A stretch of DNA of 64,000 bases. It comes from JACDQM01 sp044373315. GTDB lineage: Bacteria > Pseudomonadota > Gammaproteobacteria > Burkholderiales > Burkholderiaceae_C. Made by a program: the position numbers and the translations under genes. The notes under the pieces were generated by a model, which did no database searches, was not told the DNA's origin, and saw only the letters and a list, made by a program, of their open reading frames with translations. The DNA lies in NCBI RefSeq assembly GCF_044373315.1, contig NZ_JBILQK010000013.1, positions 1-64,000 on the forward strand. The letters run 5' to 3'. This document shows positions 26,088 through 36,439 of the stretch, in pieces (positions within the stretch are counted from its first letter, which is position 1; every line of letters starts with the position of its first letter).

Positions 26088-26795
26088 TCAGCGAACCATC
26101 GTCTCAACTGCCTCGGGCGTGTTGTGACGCACGTCCTGGCCCTTGACGACGTAGATGATCACTTCCGCCAGGTTCTTGGCATGGTCGCCCACGCGCTCGA
26201 TGGCCTTGGCAACGAACACCAGATCAATAGCTGAAGAAATGGTCCGCGGATCTTCCATCATGTAGGTGATCAGCTTGCGCATCAGACCGTCGAATTCCTT
26301 GTCGATCTGATCGTCTTGCTTGAGCACGGCCAGAGCGCTTTCGACGTCCAAGCGCGCGAACGCATCGAGCGCCTTGCGCAGCTGGGCTACGGCGAGATCG
26401 GTTTCAAACGCAAGATCAGCCATCGGTAGACGCAGGCGGCTCGACACGCCTTCGTTCATCAGACGCTGCACGGTACGCGCAACCCGCGCCGCCTCATCGC
26501 CGACACGCTCCAGATTGGCAATGGCCTTGGAAATGGCAATCAGCAGACGCAGATCGCGCGCTGTGGGTTGCCGGCGGGCAATGATGCTGTGCAACTCGCG
26601 ATCAATCTCGATTTCCATCGCATTGACGCGCTCTTCGTTGCGCAGCACTTCACTGGCCTGCTCCCCACTGAAGCCCAGCAAGGCCTTGACAGCCTGGGCC
26701 ACCTGAACTTCAACCAAGCCGCCCATTTCCAGCACACGGGTGGAGATCACATTCAGCTCGGTATCGAACTGGCTCGAAAGATGTTTGTCGCTCAT
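26088..26795 (-). CDS. phoU: Phosphate signalling protein PhoU
   Basis: A 235-residue helical protein made of two three-helix PhoU repeats, with EIEIDRELHSIIARRQPTAR and ISKAIANLERVGDEAARVAR in the first and IDLVFVAKAIERVGDHAKN in the second; these E-x-x-x-D motifs bind metals. PhoU couples the transporter PstSCAB to PhoR and represses the regulon when phosphate is plentiful. AGGAGA lies in front of the ATG at 26795. It is downstream of pstB, as in E. coli. Confidence 0.96.
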   Translation of the reverse strand: MSDKHLSSQFDTELNVISTRVLEMGGLVEVQVAQAVKALLGFSGEQASEVLRNEERVNAMEIEIDRELHSIIARRQPTARDLRLLIAISKAIANLERVGDEAARVARTVQRLMNEGVSSRLRLPMADLAFETDLAVAQLRKALDAFARLDVESALAVLKQDDQIDKEFDGLMRKLITYMMEDPRTISSAIDLVFVAKAIERVGDHAKNLAEVIIYVVKGQDVRHNTPEAVETMVR

Positions 26796-26880
26796 TCCAT
26801 TCTCCTGATCAGGCTGCGCCACCTGTGGCGCCGGGCGCTTCGCCTAGTATGTCGCGCGAATCCGGTCGTCTACGATTCCG

Positions 26881-27666
26881 TCAACCGAAGCGGCCGGTGA
26901 TGTAGTCCTCGGTGTCCTTGCGCTTGGGCTGCATGAACAGCTCGGCTGTCGGGCCGAACTCGATCAGGTCGCCCAAGTACATATAGGCCGTGTAATCCGA
27001 GCTACGTGCGGCCTGCTGCATGTTGTGCGTCACGATGGCCACGGTGTAGTCGCTCTTGAGCTCATCGATCAGCTCTTCAATCTTGCCGGTAGAGATCGGG
27101 TCCAGCGCTGAGCAGGGCTCGTCAAGCAGCAAGACTTCCGGCTTGATCGCAATGCCACGCGCAATACACAGACGCTGCTGCTGACCACCAGACAAGCCTG
27201 AACCGCTCTGGTTGAGCTTGTCCTTGACCTCGGTCCAAAGCGCCGCCTTCTTCAAGGCCCACTCGACGCGTTCATCCATTTCCACGCGCGGCAGCTTCTC
27301 GAACAGGCGAACACCGAAAGCGATGTTGTCGTAGATCGACATCGGGAACGGTGTCGGCTTCTGGAACACCATGCCAACCTTTGCACGGATCAGCGAGACG
27401 TCCTCGCGGCTGCTCAGAATGTCTTCACCGTCCAGCAAGATCTGGCCTTCAGCACGCTGCTCCGGGTACAGCTCAAACATACGGTTGAGCGTACGCAGCA
27501 GCGTGGACTTGCCGCAGCCGGAAGGGCCGATGAAGGCCGTAACCTTCTTCTCGGGAATGTCCAGGTTGATGTTCTTCAACGCCAGGAAATTGCCGTAGTA
27601 GAAGTTCAGGTTGCGGATCGAGAGCTTGGTCTTCTCGGTCACAGGAGTGTCGACTTTGGCGTCCAT
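26881..27666 (-). CDS. pstB: Phosphate ABC transporter ATP-binding protein PstB
   Basis: A 261-residue ABC ATPase with Walker A FIGPSGCGKSTLLR, Q-loop VFQKPTPFP, signature LSGGQQQRLCIARG, Walker B VLLLDEPCSALD and the switch histidine in VAIVTHNMQQA. It powers phosphate import through PstCA. The ATG at 27666 gives the standard length. Confidence 0.97.
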   Translation of the reverse strand: MDAKVDTPVTEKTKLSIRNLNFYYGNFLALKNINLDIPEKKVTAFIGPSGCGKSTLLRTLNRMFELYPEQRAEGQILLDGEDILSSREDVSLIRAKVGMVFQKPTPFPMSIYDNIAFGVRLFEKLPRVEMDERVEWALKKAALWTEVKDKLNQSGSGLSGGQQQRLCIARGIAIKPEVLLLDEPCSALDPISTGKIEELIDELKSDYTVAIVTHNMQQAARSSDYTAYMYLGDLIEFGPTAELFMQPKRKDTEDYITGRFG

Positions 27667-27686
27667 GATGTTTTGACCCCGATTGC

Positions 27687-28565
27687 TTAATGCTTGTTCT
27701 TGAAGAGCACGCGCGCCAGGATGTTTAGCAGCAGCACGCCGATGGTGATGATGAATACGCCCGCCCAAGCCAGCTTCTGCCAGTTCTCGTAGGGGCTCAT
27801 CGCAAACTTGAAGATCGTGACCGGCAGGCTGGCCATCGGCTCACTCAGATCTGCGGTCCAGAACTGGTTCGACAAAGCCGTGAACAGCAATGGTGCCGTC
27901 TCGCCGGAGACGCGGGCCAGCGCGAGCAAAATGCCCGTCATGACGCCGGCTCGCGCTGCCTTCAGGGTGACCGAGCTGATCACCTTCCACTTGGGCGTGC
28001 CCAGGGCATAGGCAGCCTCCCGAAGTGCATTGGGAATCAGTGTCAGCATGTTTTCCGTGGTGCGAATCACCACCGGAATGACGATCAGCGCAAGCGCAAG
28101 GACGCCAGCAAATCCGGAAAATCCCTTCACGCGGGCAACGAAAACCGCGTAGATGAACAGGCCGATCACGATGGATGGCGCTGACAGAAGGATGTCGTTG
28201 ATGAAACGCACCACGCTGCCAAGCCAGGTCTTCTGGCCATACTCCGCCAGATAGATACCAGCCAGCACGCCCACCGGCGTACCGATCAAGGTGGCCAGAC
28301 CGACCATCACCAAGGAGCCGAAGATGGCATTCGCCAACCCCCCGGTTTCCGCCATCGGTGGTGGGGTCATTTCAGTAAACGTGGAAATCGCGAGCCCACC
28401 CACCCCCAGACGGATCGTCTCGAACAGAATCCAGGTCAGCCAGAACAGCCCGAAGGCCATTGCTGCAAGCGACAGTGTCAGGGCGACCTGGTTGACCACC
28501 TTGCGCTTGCGATGCATAGCCATGCGGCCAGCATCGAGTGCCGTTGAACGACCGGTACTGCTCAT
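27687..28565 (-). CDS. pstA: Phosphate ABC transporter permease PstA
   Basis: A 292-residue inner-membrane permease with about six helices. The N-terminal segment LTLSLAAMAFGLFWLTWILF is followed by the core helices with the EAA-type loop in EAAYALGTPKWKVISSVTLK and the arginine stretch ARVSGETAPLLFTAL typical of PstA. It overlaps pstC by four bases (ATGA), so the two permeases are translated together. Confidence 0.96.
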   Translation of the reverse strand: MSSTGRSTALDAGRMAMHRKRKVVNQVALTLSLAAMAFGLFWLTWILFETIRLGVGGLAISTFTEMTPPPMAETGGLANAIFGSLVMVGLATLIGTPVGVLAGIYLAEYGQKTWLGSVVRFINDILLSAPSIVIGLFIYAVFVARVKGFSGFAGVLALALIVIPVVIRTTENMLTLIPNALREAAYALGTPKWKVISSVTLKAARAGVMTGILLALARVSGETAPLLFTALSNQFWTADLSEPMASLPVTIFKFAMSPYENWQKLAWAGVFIITIGVLLLNILARVLFKNKH

Positions 28566-29584
28566 GACCGTGCCCCTTCATTCTTCTTGAGTTGCGACAG
28601 CAGGATCTTCGAGAAGCTCAAGACCACGAAAGTGATGAAGAACAAGACCAGGCCCAGATAGATCAACGAAGCCTGATGCAAGCCTTCGCTGGCTTCAGCG
28701 AACTCGTTGGCCAGTGCCGAGGTGATGCTGTTGGCGGCCTCGAACAACGACAGCGAGTCAAGTTGGTTCATATTGCCGATCACAAACGTGACCGCCATGG
28801 TTTCACCCAGCGCACGACCCAGCCCCAGCATGATGGCGCCCACAACACCGGTCTTGGTGTACGGCAGCACCACGCGCCAGACGACCTCCCAGGTTGTCGA
28901 GCCCAGAGCGAAGGCCGATTCCTTCAGCATCGGCGGAGTGACCTCAAACACATCACGCATCACCGACGCAATGAAGGGGATGATCATGATGGCCAGGATG
29001 ATGCCGGCCGAAAGAATGCCAATGCCGACCGGAGGGCCGGAGACCAAGGCGCCCAAAAAAGGAACGCCGTTGAACATGCCCTGCAGCGGCTGCTGCACAT
29101 AGGTCGCCAGCAGAGGGCCGAACACCAGCAAGCCCCACATGCCGTAGACGATCGACGGCACTGCGGCAAGCAGCTCGATCGCAGTACCCAAGGGACGGCG
29201 CAGCCAGCTCGGGGACAGTTCGGTCAGGAAGATGGCGATGCCGAAGCTGACTGGCACAGCAATCAGCAGCGCGATGAACGAGGTCATCAGCGTGCCATAG
29301 ATCATCACGAGGCCGCCGAACTTCTCCTGAACGGGGTCCCACTCGGTTGATATCAGAAAACCGAGACCGAAATGCTGAATTGCCGGTGCTGCGCCGACCA
29401 GCAGCGACAGAATGATGCCGACCAGCAGCAACAGCGTCAGCCAAGCCGCGCCGTGTGCCAGGAGTGAGAAGGCCGTGTCAGCCCAAGGCACGAGGCGTCT
29501 GCGCTTAGGCGGGCTGCCCTCGGGGCGGGTCGACTCAGCGTCGCTGAGCGTGGGACTGGAGCTGGCTGGGAGTATTGCGGCCAC
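28562..29584 (-). CDS. pstC: Phosphate ABC transporter permease PstC
   Basis: A 340-residue partner of PstA. A disordered N-terminus is followed by LLAHGAAWLTLLLLVGII, a periplasmic loop with ISTEWDPVQEKFGGLVMIYG and the core helices with KESAFALGSTTWEVVWRVVL, the EAA loop. I choose GTG at 29584, which has GGAGG four bases in front; a longer frame to 29635 would simply translate that ribosome-binding site as CPSCGG. Confidence 0.93.
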   Translation of the reverse strand: MAAILPASSSPTLSDAESTRPEGSPPKRRRLVPWADTAFSLLAHGAAWLTLLLLVGIILSLLVGAAPAIQHFGLGFLISTEWDPVQEKFGGLVMIYGTLMTSFIALLIAVPVSFGIAIFLTELSPSWLRRPLGTAIELLAAVPSIVYGMWGLLVFGPLLATYVQQPLQGMFNGVPFLGALVSGPPVGIGILSAGIILAIMIIPFIASVMRDVFEVTPPMLKESAFALGSTTWEVVWRVVLPYTKTGVVGAIMLGLGRALGETMAVTFVIGNMNQLDSLSLFEAANSITSALANEFAEASEGLHQASLIYLGLVLFFITFVVLSFSKILLSQLKKNEGARS

Positions 29585-29636
29585 TGGACCTCCGCATGAT
29601 GGACAAAAAGGAAGAGAGTGCGCCTGATTCGACAAC

Positions 29637-29668
29637 AGCCCGGGGCCTCAAAACAAGGCTGCCGGGCT
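29637..29668 (-). terminator. Stem-loop between pstS and pstC
   Basis: AGCCCGG (29637-29643) pairs with CCGGGCT (29662-29668) and an inner GCCT/AGGC stem continues it around TTG-rich loop bases. On the transcribed strand it falls after the pstS stop and before pstC. It has no long T-run, so it probably causes partial termination or protects the pstS message, giving more binding protein than transporter. Confidence 0.45.
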
Positions 29669-29688
29669 GTCAGATCATCAGTGCTCGT

Positions 29689-30729
29689 TTACTTGAAGCT
29701 GATAGCCTTGCCCGAAGCGTCCTTGACCTGCTCGGTCCAAACCTTGCGGACCAAGTTCTTGACGCTGTCCGGCAGCGCCACGTAATCCAGCTCGGCAGCC
29801 ATCTTGTCGCCGTTGGCGTAGGCCCAGTCAAAGAACTTCATCGAATTGCTGGCGTTGGCCGGCTTGTCCTGCACCTTGTGCATCAAGATGAAGGTTGCAC
29901 CAGTGATCGGCCAGCTGTCCTTGCCAGGTTGCTCGGTCAGCACCTGGAAGAAGCTCTTGTTCCAATCAGCACCGGCAGCTGCTGCCTTGAAGGTCAGATC
30001 GTCAGGCTGAACATAGACGCCATCCTTGTTGCGCAGTTGCACATGGGACATCTTGTTCTGCTTGGCGTAGGCGTACTCGACATAGCCAATCGAATTGGGC
30101 AGACGCGTCACGAAGGCCGACACGCCTTCATTGCCCTTGCCGCCTGCGCCGGTAGGCCAATTGACGGCCGTACCTTCGCCGACCTTTTCCTTCCACTCAG
30201 CGTTCAGCTTGGAGAGGTAGTTCGTGAAGAGGAACGAGGTGCCGGAACCATCGGCGCGACGAACCACAGCAATCTGTGCGTCAGGCAACGGCACGCCAGG
30301 ATTCAGCGCCACGATCGCGCCGTCATTCCACTTGGCAACCTTGCCCAGGTAGATGTCACCCAGCACTGCGCCCGTCAGCTTCAGCTGGCCAGGCTTGATA
30401 CCCGCAATGTTGACCACCGGCACCACACCACCGATCACGGTGGGGAACTGGATCATGCCGTCCTTGGCCAGTTCGTCGTCCTTCAGCGGCGCATCAGTTG
30501 CGCCGAAGTCGACCGTCTTGGCCTTGATTTGCCGAATGCCTGCGCCCGATCCGACGGATTGGTAGTTGATGCGAGCACCGGTCGCCTTGTTGTAAGCGTC
30601 AGCCCATTTGGCGTAAACCGGTGCCGGGAAAGAAGCACCTGCTCCGGTGACATCTTGCGCAAGAGAAACAGCTGTGAAGCCGAAACCGGCCGCCAGAACC
30701 AAACCCTTGCTGAGTTGAGAGAAGTTCAT
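29689..30729 (-). CDS. pstS: Phosphate ABC transporter substrate-binding protein PstS
   Basis: A 346-residue periplasmic phosphate-binding protein. The first 24 residues are a signal peptide ending VSLAQ-D. The mature sequence begins with DVTGAGASFPAPVYAKWAD, and has INYQSVGSGAGIRQIKAKTVDFGATDAPLKDDEL (given here in part as the conserved phosphate-binding core, with the T-G-A-G and S-G-x-G loops), and VVRRADGSGTSFLFTNYLS, all standard PstS features. It is the first gene of the pst operon and has a PHO box 55 bases upstream. Confidence 0.97.
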   Translation of the reverse strand: MNFSQLSKGLVLAAGFGFTAVSLAQDVTGAGASFPAPVYAKWADAYNKATGARINYQSVGSGAGIRQIKAKTVDFGATDAPLKDDELAKDGMIQFPTVIGGVVPVVNIAGIKPGQLKLTGAVLGDIYLGKVAKWNDGAIVALNPGVPLPDAQIAVVRRADGSGTSFLFTNYLSKLNAEWKEKVGEGTAVNWPTGAGGKGNEGVSAFVTRLPNSIGYVEYAYAKQNKMSHVQLRNKDGVYVQPDDLTFKAAAAGADWNKSFFQVLTEQPGKDSWPITGATFILMHKVQDKPANASNSMKFFDWAYANGDKMAAELDYVALPDSVKNLVRKVWTEQVKDASGKAISFK

Positions 30730-30783
30730 AAGGTCCCTATCCGAGTCCGTGGTTGACAATGATAGGGATGCTATGACTCTTGT

Positions 30784-30801
30784 GTGACAAGCGAATGACA
30801 C
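30784..30801 (-). promoter_or_regulatory. PHO box upstream of pstS
   Basis: On the minus strand the 18 bases read GTGTCAT-TCGC-TTGTCAC: two 7-base repeats 11 bases apart, agreeing with the PhoB consensus CTGTCAT-N4-CTGTCAC at most positions. It lies 55 bases before the pstS start. TAGCAT, ten bases downstream of the box, or TATCAT, 19 bases downstream, could serve as the -10 element; PhoB takes the place of a -35 box. Confidence 0.85.
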
Positions 30802-30860
30802 AAATCCGGGGACGCCGAGGCGCGCAAGCAGGCTTGTCTGGTCTCAGACGCTTACAAAAC

Positions 30861-30892
30861 CGTCACAAACTGTTCCCGGAACTGTCACAAAC
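30861..30892. promoter_or_regulatory. Possible extra PhoB sites between glmM and pstS
   Basis: CGTCACAAAC (30861-30870) and TGTCACAAAC (30883-30892) are direct repeats 22 bases apart, two PHO-repeat units (2 x 11), separated by TGTTCCCGGAAC. A weaker copy, CTTACAAAAC, precedes them at 30851. The core TGTCAC resembles a PHO half-site. The spacing fits PhoB but the match is partial. Confidence 0.35.
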
Positions 30893-30931
30893 ACCTGAAT
30901 TCGGCGGGAATCCAAGCCATGAAGGCATGTT

Positions 30932-32263
30932 TCAGGCTTGGACCGCCTCAACCAGTCGTTGCGCACAGAGCTTCGCCACGGCGGCATCGCTGGCCTCAAC
31001 CATCACGCGCAGCAAGGGCTCGGTCCCTGAGGCTCGGATCAGGACACGGCCGCTCTTGCCCAGGTCGGCCGTCACATCGGCCTGCGCCTGAGCCAAGCGT
31101 GCATTACTCTTCCAATCCTGGCCTGGCTGGAGTCTGACGTTGATCAGCGTCTGCGGGAAGAGATCAACCCCATCCATCAATTCAGCCAAGCTGCGCCCGG
31201 TGCGCACAACAGCTTGAAGCACCAGCAAGGCGCTGACAATGCCATCACCTGTCGTGTGCTTGTCCAACGCCAGCAGGTGGCCAGAGCCCTCCCCGCCCAG
31301 TTGCCAGCCTCGCGCAGCCAACTCCTCCAGCACGTATCGATCTCCAACCTTGGCACGGACGAAGTCCACATCGCGCGCGCGCAGAGCGAGCTCCACCGCC
31401 ATATTGGTCATCAAGGTGCCAACGGCTCCTGCCACAGCCTGGCCTTGCGCCAGCCGGTCCGCTACCATCACATAGAGCAGCTCGTCCCCGTTGTAGAGAC
31501 GGCCTTGCGCGTCGACCAACTGCAGCCGATCAGCATCGCCATCCAGCGCAACCCCGTAATGCGCGCCATGCTCCTTGACCGCCTTGACCAAAGCTGCAGG
31601 CGCCGTTGCGCCACAGCCTTCGTTGATATTGAAGCCATCGGGACTGCAGGCCACTGGAATGACCTCGGCACCGAGTTCGTGAAACACGTCGGGCGCCACA
31701 TGGTAGGCCGCGCCATTCGCCGCATCGACCACGATCTTCAGGCCGCGCAGTGTCAGGTCCGAGCCAAAACTGTTCTTGCAGAATTCGATGTATCGGCCGC
31801 GGGCATCCTGAAGACGACGAGCGCGCCCCAGGTTCGCAGAATCGACCCAGGCTGGCGCTTCCTGCAGAGCCTGCTCGACCGCCAGTTCCCACGCATCAGG
31901 CAATTTCTCGCCCCGCGCAGAGAAAAACTTGATGCCGTTGTCAGCAAACGGGTTATGCGACGCACTAATCACCACACCGAGTTGCTGACGCAGCGCTCGA
32001 GTCAGGTAGGCCACACCCGGCGTCGGCAGCGGACCTGTCAGCCACACATCGACGCCAGCCGAGGCAAAGCCAGCCTCAAGCGACGACTCCAGCATGTAGC
32101 CCGAGATTCGCGTGTCCTTGCCAATCAGAACGCTGGGGCGCGTCATTTCTTTGCGCAGCACCCGGCCTACCGCATGCCCAAGCCTGAGCATGAAGTCCGG
32201 CGTGATGGGCGCTTGCCCCACGGTGCCACGGATGCCATCGGTTCCAAAGTACATGCGGCTCAT
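30932..32263 (-). CDS. glmM: Phosphoglucosamine mutase
   Basis: A 443-residue enzyme that converts glucosamine-6-phosphate to glucosamine-1-phosphate on the way to UDP-GlcNAc for peptidoglycan and LPS. It begins RMYFGTDGIRGTVGQAPITP, has the phosphoserine loop GVVISASHNPFADNG, the metal loop ALDGDADRLQ, the sugar loop GGEGSGHLL and the phosphate loop LIRASGTEPLLRVM. GGAGG lies nine bases in front of the ATG at 32263; a second ATG at 32272 is too close to it. The start overlaps the folP stop. Confidence 0.97.
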   Translation of the reverse strand: MSRMYFGTDGIRGTVGQAPITPDFMLRLGHAVGRVLRKEMTRPSVLIGKDTRISGYMLESSLEAGFASAGVDVWLTGPLPTPGVAYLTRALRQQLGVVISASHNPFADNGIKFFSARGEKLPDAWELAVEQALQEAPAWVDSANLGRARRLQDARGRYIEFCKNSFGSDLTLRGLKIVVDAANGAAYHVAPDVFHELGAEVIPVACSPDGFNINEGCGATAPAALVKAVKEHGAHYGVALDGDADRLQLVDAQGRLYNGDELLYVMVADRLAQGQAVAGAVGTLMTNMAVELALRARDVDFVRAKVGDRYVLEELAARGWQLGGEGSGHLLALDKHTTGDGIVSALLVLQAVVRTGRSLAELMDGVDLFPQTLINVRLQPGQDWKSNARLAQAQADVTADLGKSGRVLIRASGTEPLLRVMVEASDAAVAKLCAQRLVEAVQA

Positions 32264-33141
32264 CTTGAGCATCCTCCTGATTCGTTTGTCGCATTGTCGA
32301 CGATAGCCGCCCCGACACCACCCGCGGCAGACCACACCTTCAACGCGTCGACAGTCGGCGCGACATCGTGCACACGCACGATGCGGGCGCCCTGCGATAC
32401 GGCGGCCAGCGCGGCTGCGAGGCTTGCCGGAAGTCGCTCGCCGACCGGGCGGCCGGTCAACGCACCCAGCGAGGATTTTCGAGACCAACCAACCAGCAAG
32501 GGATACCCAAGCGTCAGAAGGACGGCCTGGCGCCGGAGCAACTCAAAATTCTGTTCAGGCGTCTTGGCAAAACCGTAACCAGGATCCAGCACGATCCGCT
32601 CTGGGGCTACACCGGCGGCGCGAAGAGCGCCCGCTCGCTCAGCAAGGAAATCACCGACTTCACTGGCGATGTCCCGGTACTCAACCAATCCCTGCATCGT
32701 CGCCGGCTCGCCGCGCATATGCATCAGGCACACACCCGCCTGTCCATGACGGGCAAGCAGGTCAATGGCTCCGGGGCGCCGCAGGGACTGGATATCGTTG
32801 ACGATGTCCACCCCCATGTCGAGCGCACGGCGCATCACCTCCGGCTTGGAGCTGTCGACAGAGACCGGCACGCCCATCTGAAGGGCGGCCGCCAGCACAT
32901 CCGCAATCCGGTGCCACTCCTCATCCGCCGTCAGCAGCGGCGCACCCGGGCGGCTGGACTCGCCACCGATGTCGAGGATGTCGGCCCCTTCGCGCGACAA
33001 CAGTTCGCAGTGCGCGATGGCCGCTCGCCGCTCGCCATGCAGACCGCCATCCGAGAAGGAATCAGGCGTCACATTGACAATGCCCATCACCAAGGGGCGC
33101 GCCGTCAAGTCGAGTAAAAAACGCGTCGTTTGCCAGTGCAT
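32260..33141 (-). CDS. folP: Dihydropteroate synthase
   Basis: A 293-residue TIM-barrel enzyme that joins p-aminobenzoate to the pterin diphosphate in folate synthesis; the sulfonamide target. Motifs are MGIVNVTPDSFSDGG, GADILDIGGESSRPGA, PVSVDSSKPEVM, VNDIQSLRRPG, ILDPGYGFAKTPEQN and LVGWSRKSSLG. It lies between ftsH and glmM, the ftsH-folP-glmM order of E. coli, with a four-base overlap to glmM. Confidence 0.97.
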   Translation of the reverse strand: MHWQTTRFLLDLTARPLVMGIVNVTPDSFSDGGLHGERRAAIAHCELLSREGADILDIGGESSRPGAPLLTADEEWHRIADVLAAALQMGVPVSVDSSKPEVMRRALDMGVDIVNDIQSLRRPGAIDLLARHGQAGVCLMHMRGEPATMQGLVEYRDIASEVGDFLAERAGALRAAGVAPERIVLDPGYGFAKTPEQNFELLRRQAVLLTLGYPLLVGWSRKSSLGALTGRPVGERLPASLAAALAAVSQGARIVRVHDVAPTVDALKVWSAAGGVGAAIVDNATNESGGCSR

Positions 33142-33170
33142 CGATTGAGTGCCGCGAGTGAATCGTGGAG

Positions 33171-33200
33171 CCAAAGCAAAACGGGGCAATGAGCCCCGTT
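33171..33200 (-). terminator. Terminator after ftsH
   Basis: On the minus strand AACGGGGC, loop TCATT, GCCCCGTT (33200 back to 33180), eight pairs, followed by TTTGCTTT. It lies 24 bases past the ftsH stop and just before folP, so folP-glmM probably need read-through or their own promoter. Confidence 0.75.
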
Positions 33201-33223
33201 CTGTCTAGTGGCAAGTGCCGCGG

Positions 33224-35128
<1,905 letters not shown>

Positions 35129-35267
35129 CGCGACTCCTTAATTCATTCACACACCCGCAATTCGCTGCGGGAGATGCACGGCATATGGGGTTGATTCTAT
35201 TGCAGTCAAGCCCTCAGGCTTGATTGGGAATTTCATGCGCGACGATAGGTATTGCCGCGCTCTTGCT

Positions 35268-35936
35268 TTACTTCAGTCCGATGCCGACCAGGAAGGTCTC
35301 GGACGAGCGATCACGCGATGCCTTGGGCTTGATCGCCTTGACCTTCTTGAAGCTCTGGCGGAACAACTCAACCAGTTCGCTGTAGCCGCTGCCGTGGAAG
35401 ACCTTGGCCACCAAGGCGCCCTCGGGCCGAAGGTGCTGGCGCGAAAAGTCTATGGCCAGCTCGATCAGATGCTCGATACGCGCTGCATCCGTTGATGCGA
35501 TGCCTGACAGGTTCGGCGCCATATCCGAAACGACCACATCGACCACGCGCCCAGCCAGCGCTTCTTCCAACTGTTTGAGCACCGCGTCCTCGCGGAAGTC
35601 ACCCTGGATGAACTGCACGCCTTCAATGGGCTCGAGCTCCAGCAGGTCCAGCGCAATGATGGTGCCATTGAGCTCACCCACCGCTGCACCACCCGTGCCG
35701 GCTTCCTTGGGGGCAAAGCGGCGGCGCAAGTACTGGCTCCAAGCGCCGGGCGCGGCCCCCAGATCAACCACAACCTGTCCGGGCTTGATGAGCTTAAGCT
35801 CCTCATCAATTTCCTTCAGCTTGTAGGCGGCGCGGGCCCGAAAACCTTCTTTCTGGGCCAGCTTCACATAGGGGTCGGTGACGTGGTCATGCATCCACGC
35901 CTTGTTGACTTTCTTGCTCTTTGTCTGAATCTTCAT
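35268..35936 (-). CDS. rlmE: 23S rRNA (uridine-2'-O-) methyltransferase RlmE
   Basis: A 222-residue RrmJ-type methyltransferase that modifies U2552 in the A loop of 23S rRNA. It has the SAM-binding VVDLGAAPGAWSQYL and the SDMAPNLSGI segment with the catalytic aspartate; the KARPGLYKLKEIDEE-like N-terminal stretch is present as FRARAAYKLKEIDEE. The start at 35936 lies 20 bases from the divergent yhbY start. The 139 bases to ftsH hold a small inverted repeat TCAAGCC-CTCA-GGCTTGA at 35206-35223, of unclear role. Confidence 0.96.
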   Translation of the reverse strand: MKIQTKSKKVNKAWMHDHVTDPYVKLAQKEGFRARAAYKLKEIDEELKLIKPGQVVVDLGAAPGAWSQYLRRRFAPKEAGTGGAAVGELNGTIIALDLLELEPIEGVQFIQGDFREDAVLKQLEEALAGRVVDVVVSDMAPNLSGIASTDAARIEHLIELAIDFSRQHLRPEGALVAKVFHGSGYSELVELFRQSFKKVKAIKPKASRDRSSETFLVGIGLK

Positions 35937-35950
35937 GTTGAACGGATAAT
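35921..35950 (+). promoter_or_regulatory. Candidate promoter of yhbY, leaderless start
   Basis: TTGTCT (35921-35926), 18 bases, GATAAT (35945-35950). Transcription would begin at about 35956-35958, right on the yhbY ATG at 35957, and no ribosome-binding site can be seen before it. The -35 lies inside rlmE. On the opposite strand TATTAT (35951-35946) could serve rlmE, again with almost no leader. Confidence 0.45.
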
Positions 35951-35956
35951 ACGGCT

Positions 35957-36430
35957 ATGCCTGCGATTCAATTGACTCCTGCCCAGCGCAAGGAAAAACG
36001 CGCCGACGCCCATCATCTTGACCCTGTGGTCATGATCGGAGCTGACGGTCTCTCATCCGCGGTCGTCAAGGAAACTGACGCCGCCCTCAACGCCCATGGC
36101 CTGATCAAGGTCCGGGTGATGTCTGACGACCGCACCAACCGCGAGTCCATCTTTGCCGAACTCGCCGACAAGCTCAGTGCGGCACCGATTCAGCACATCG
36201 GCAAGCTTCTGGTGTTGTGGCGCCCGATGCCTGAGAAGGTCAAAGCTGAACGCGAAGACGCCAAACCTGGCCCCAAGGTGGTCAAGATCGTCAAGTTCTC
36301 CAAGAGTGGCAACCACCGCCCGCAGATCAAGAAGGTGCAGGTCCTTGGCAATCAACGCGTAGCCCAGGGTGGCGAGATCAAGCGAGCCAAACGCCGCATC
36401 ACCAGCGTCAAGAAGAAGGCGGCTGACTGA
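35957..36430 (+). CDS. yhbY: YhbY/CRS1 family RNA-binding protein
   Basis: A 157-residue protein with an N-terminal CRM domain: LTPAQRKEKRADAHHLDPVV, IGADGLSSAVVKETDAALNA and GLIKVRV, with a basic C-terminal tail beyond the usual ~97 residues of E. coli YhbY. YhbY is associated with pre-50S ribosomal subunits. The extra tail is lysine/arginine-rich and might bind RNA too. It diverges from rlmE, another ribosome-maturation gene, with only 20 bases between the starts. Confidence 0.9.
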   Translation: MPAIQLTPAQRKEKRADAHHLDPVVMIGADGLSSAVVKETDAALNAHGLIKVRVMSDDRTNRESIFAELADKLSAAPIQHIGKLLVLWRPMPEKVKAEREDAKPGPKVVKIVKFSKSGNHRPQIKKVQVLGNQRVAQGGEIKRAKRRITSVKKKAAD

Positions 36431-36439
36431 CGCCTGCGG

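Noticed and set aside
29585..29635. A zinc-ribbon-like start (CPSCGG) on PstC
   Set aside because: The Cys-rich piece is the translated ribosome-binding region upstream of the GTG at 29584, not protein.
35206..35223. Terminator between rlmE and ftsH
   Set aside because: TCAAGCC-CTCA-GGCTTGA is a neat hairpin but has no T-run on the transcribed strand and lies in an operon that is normally read through; left as an unexplained repeat.
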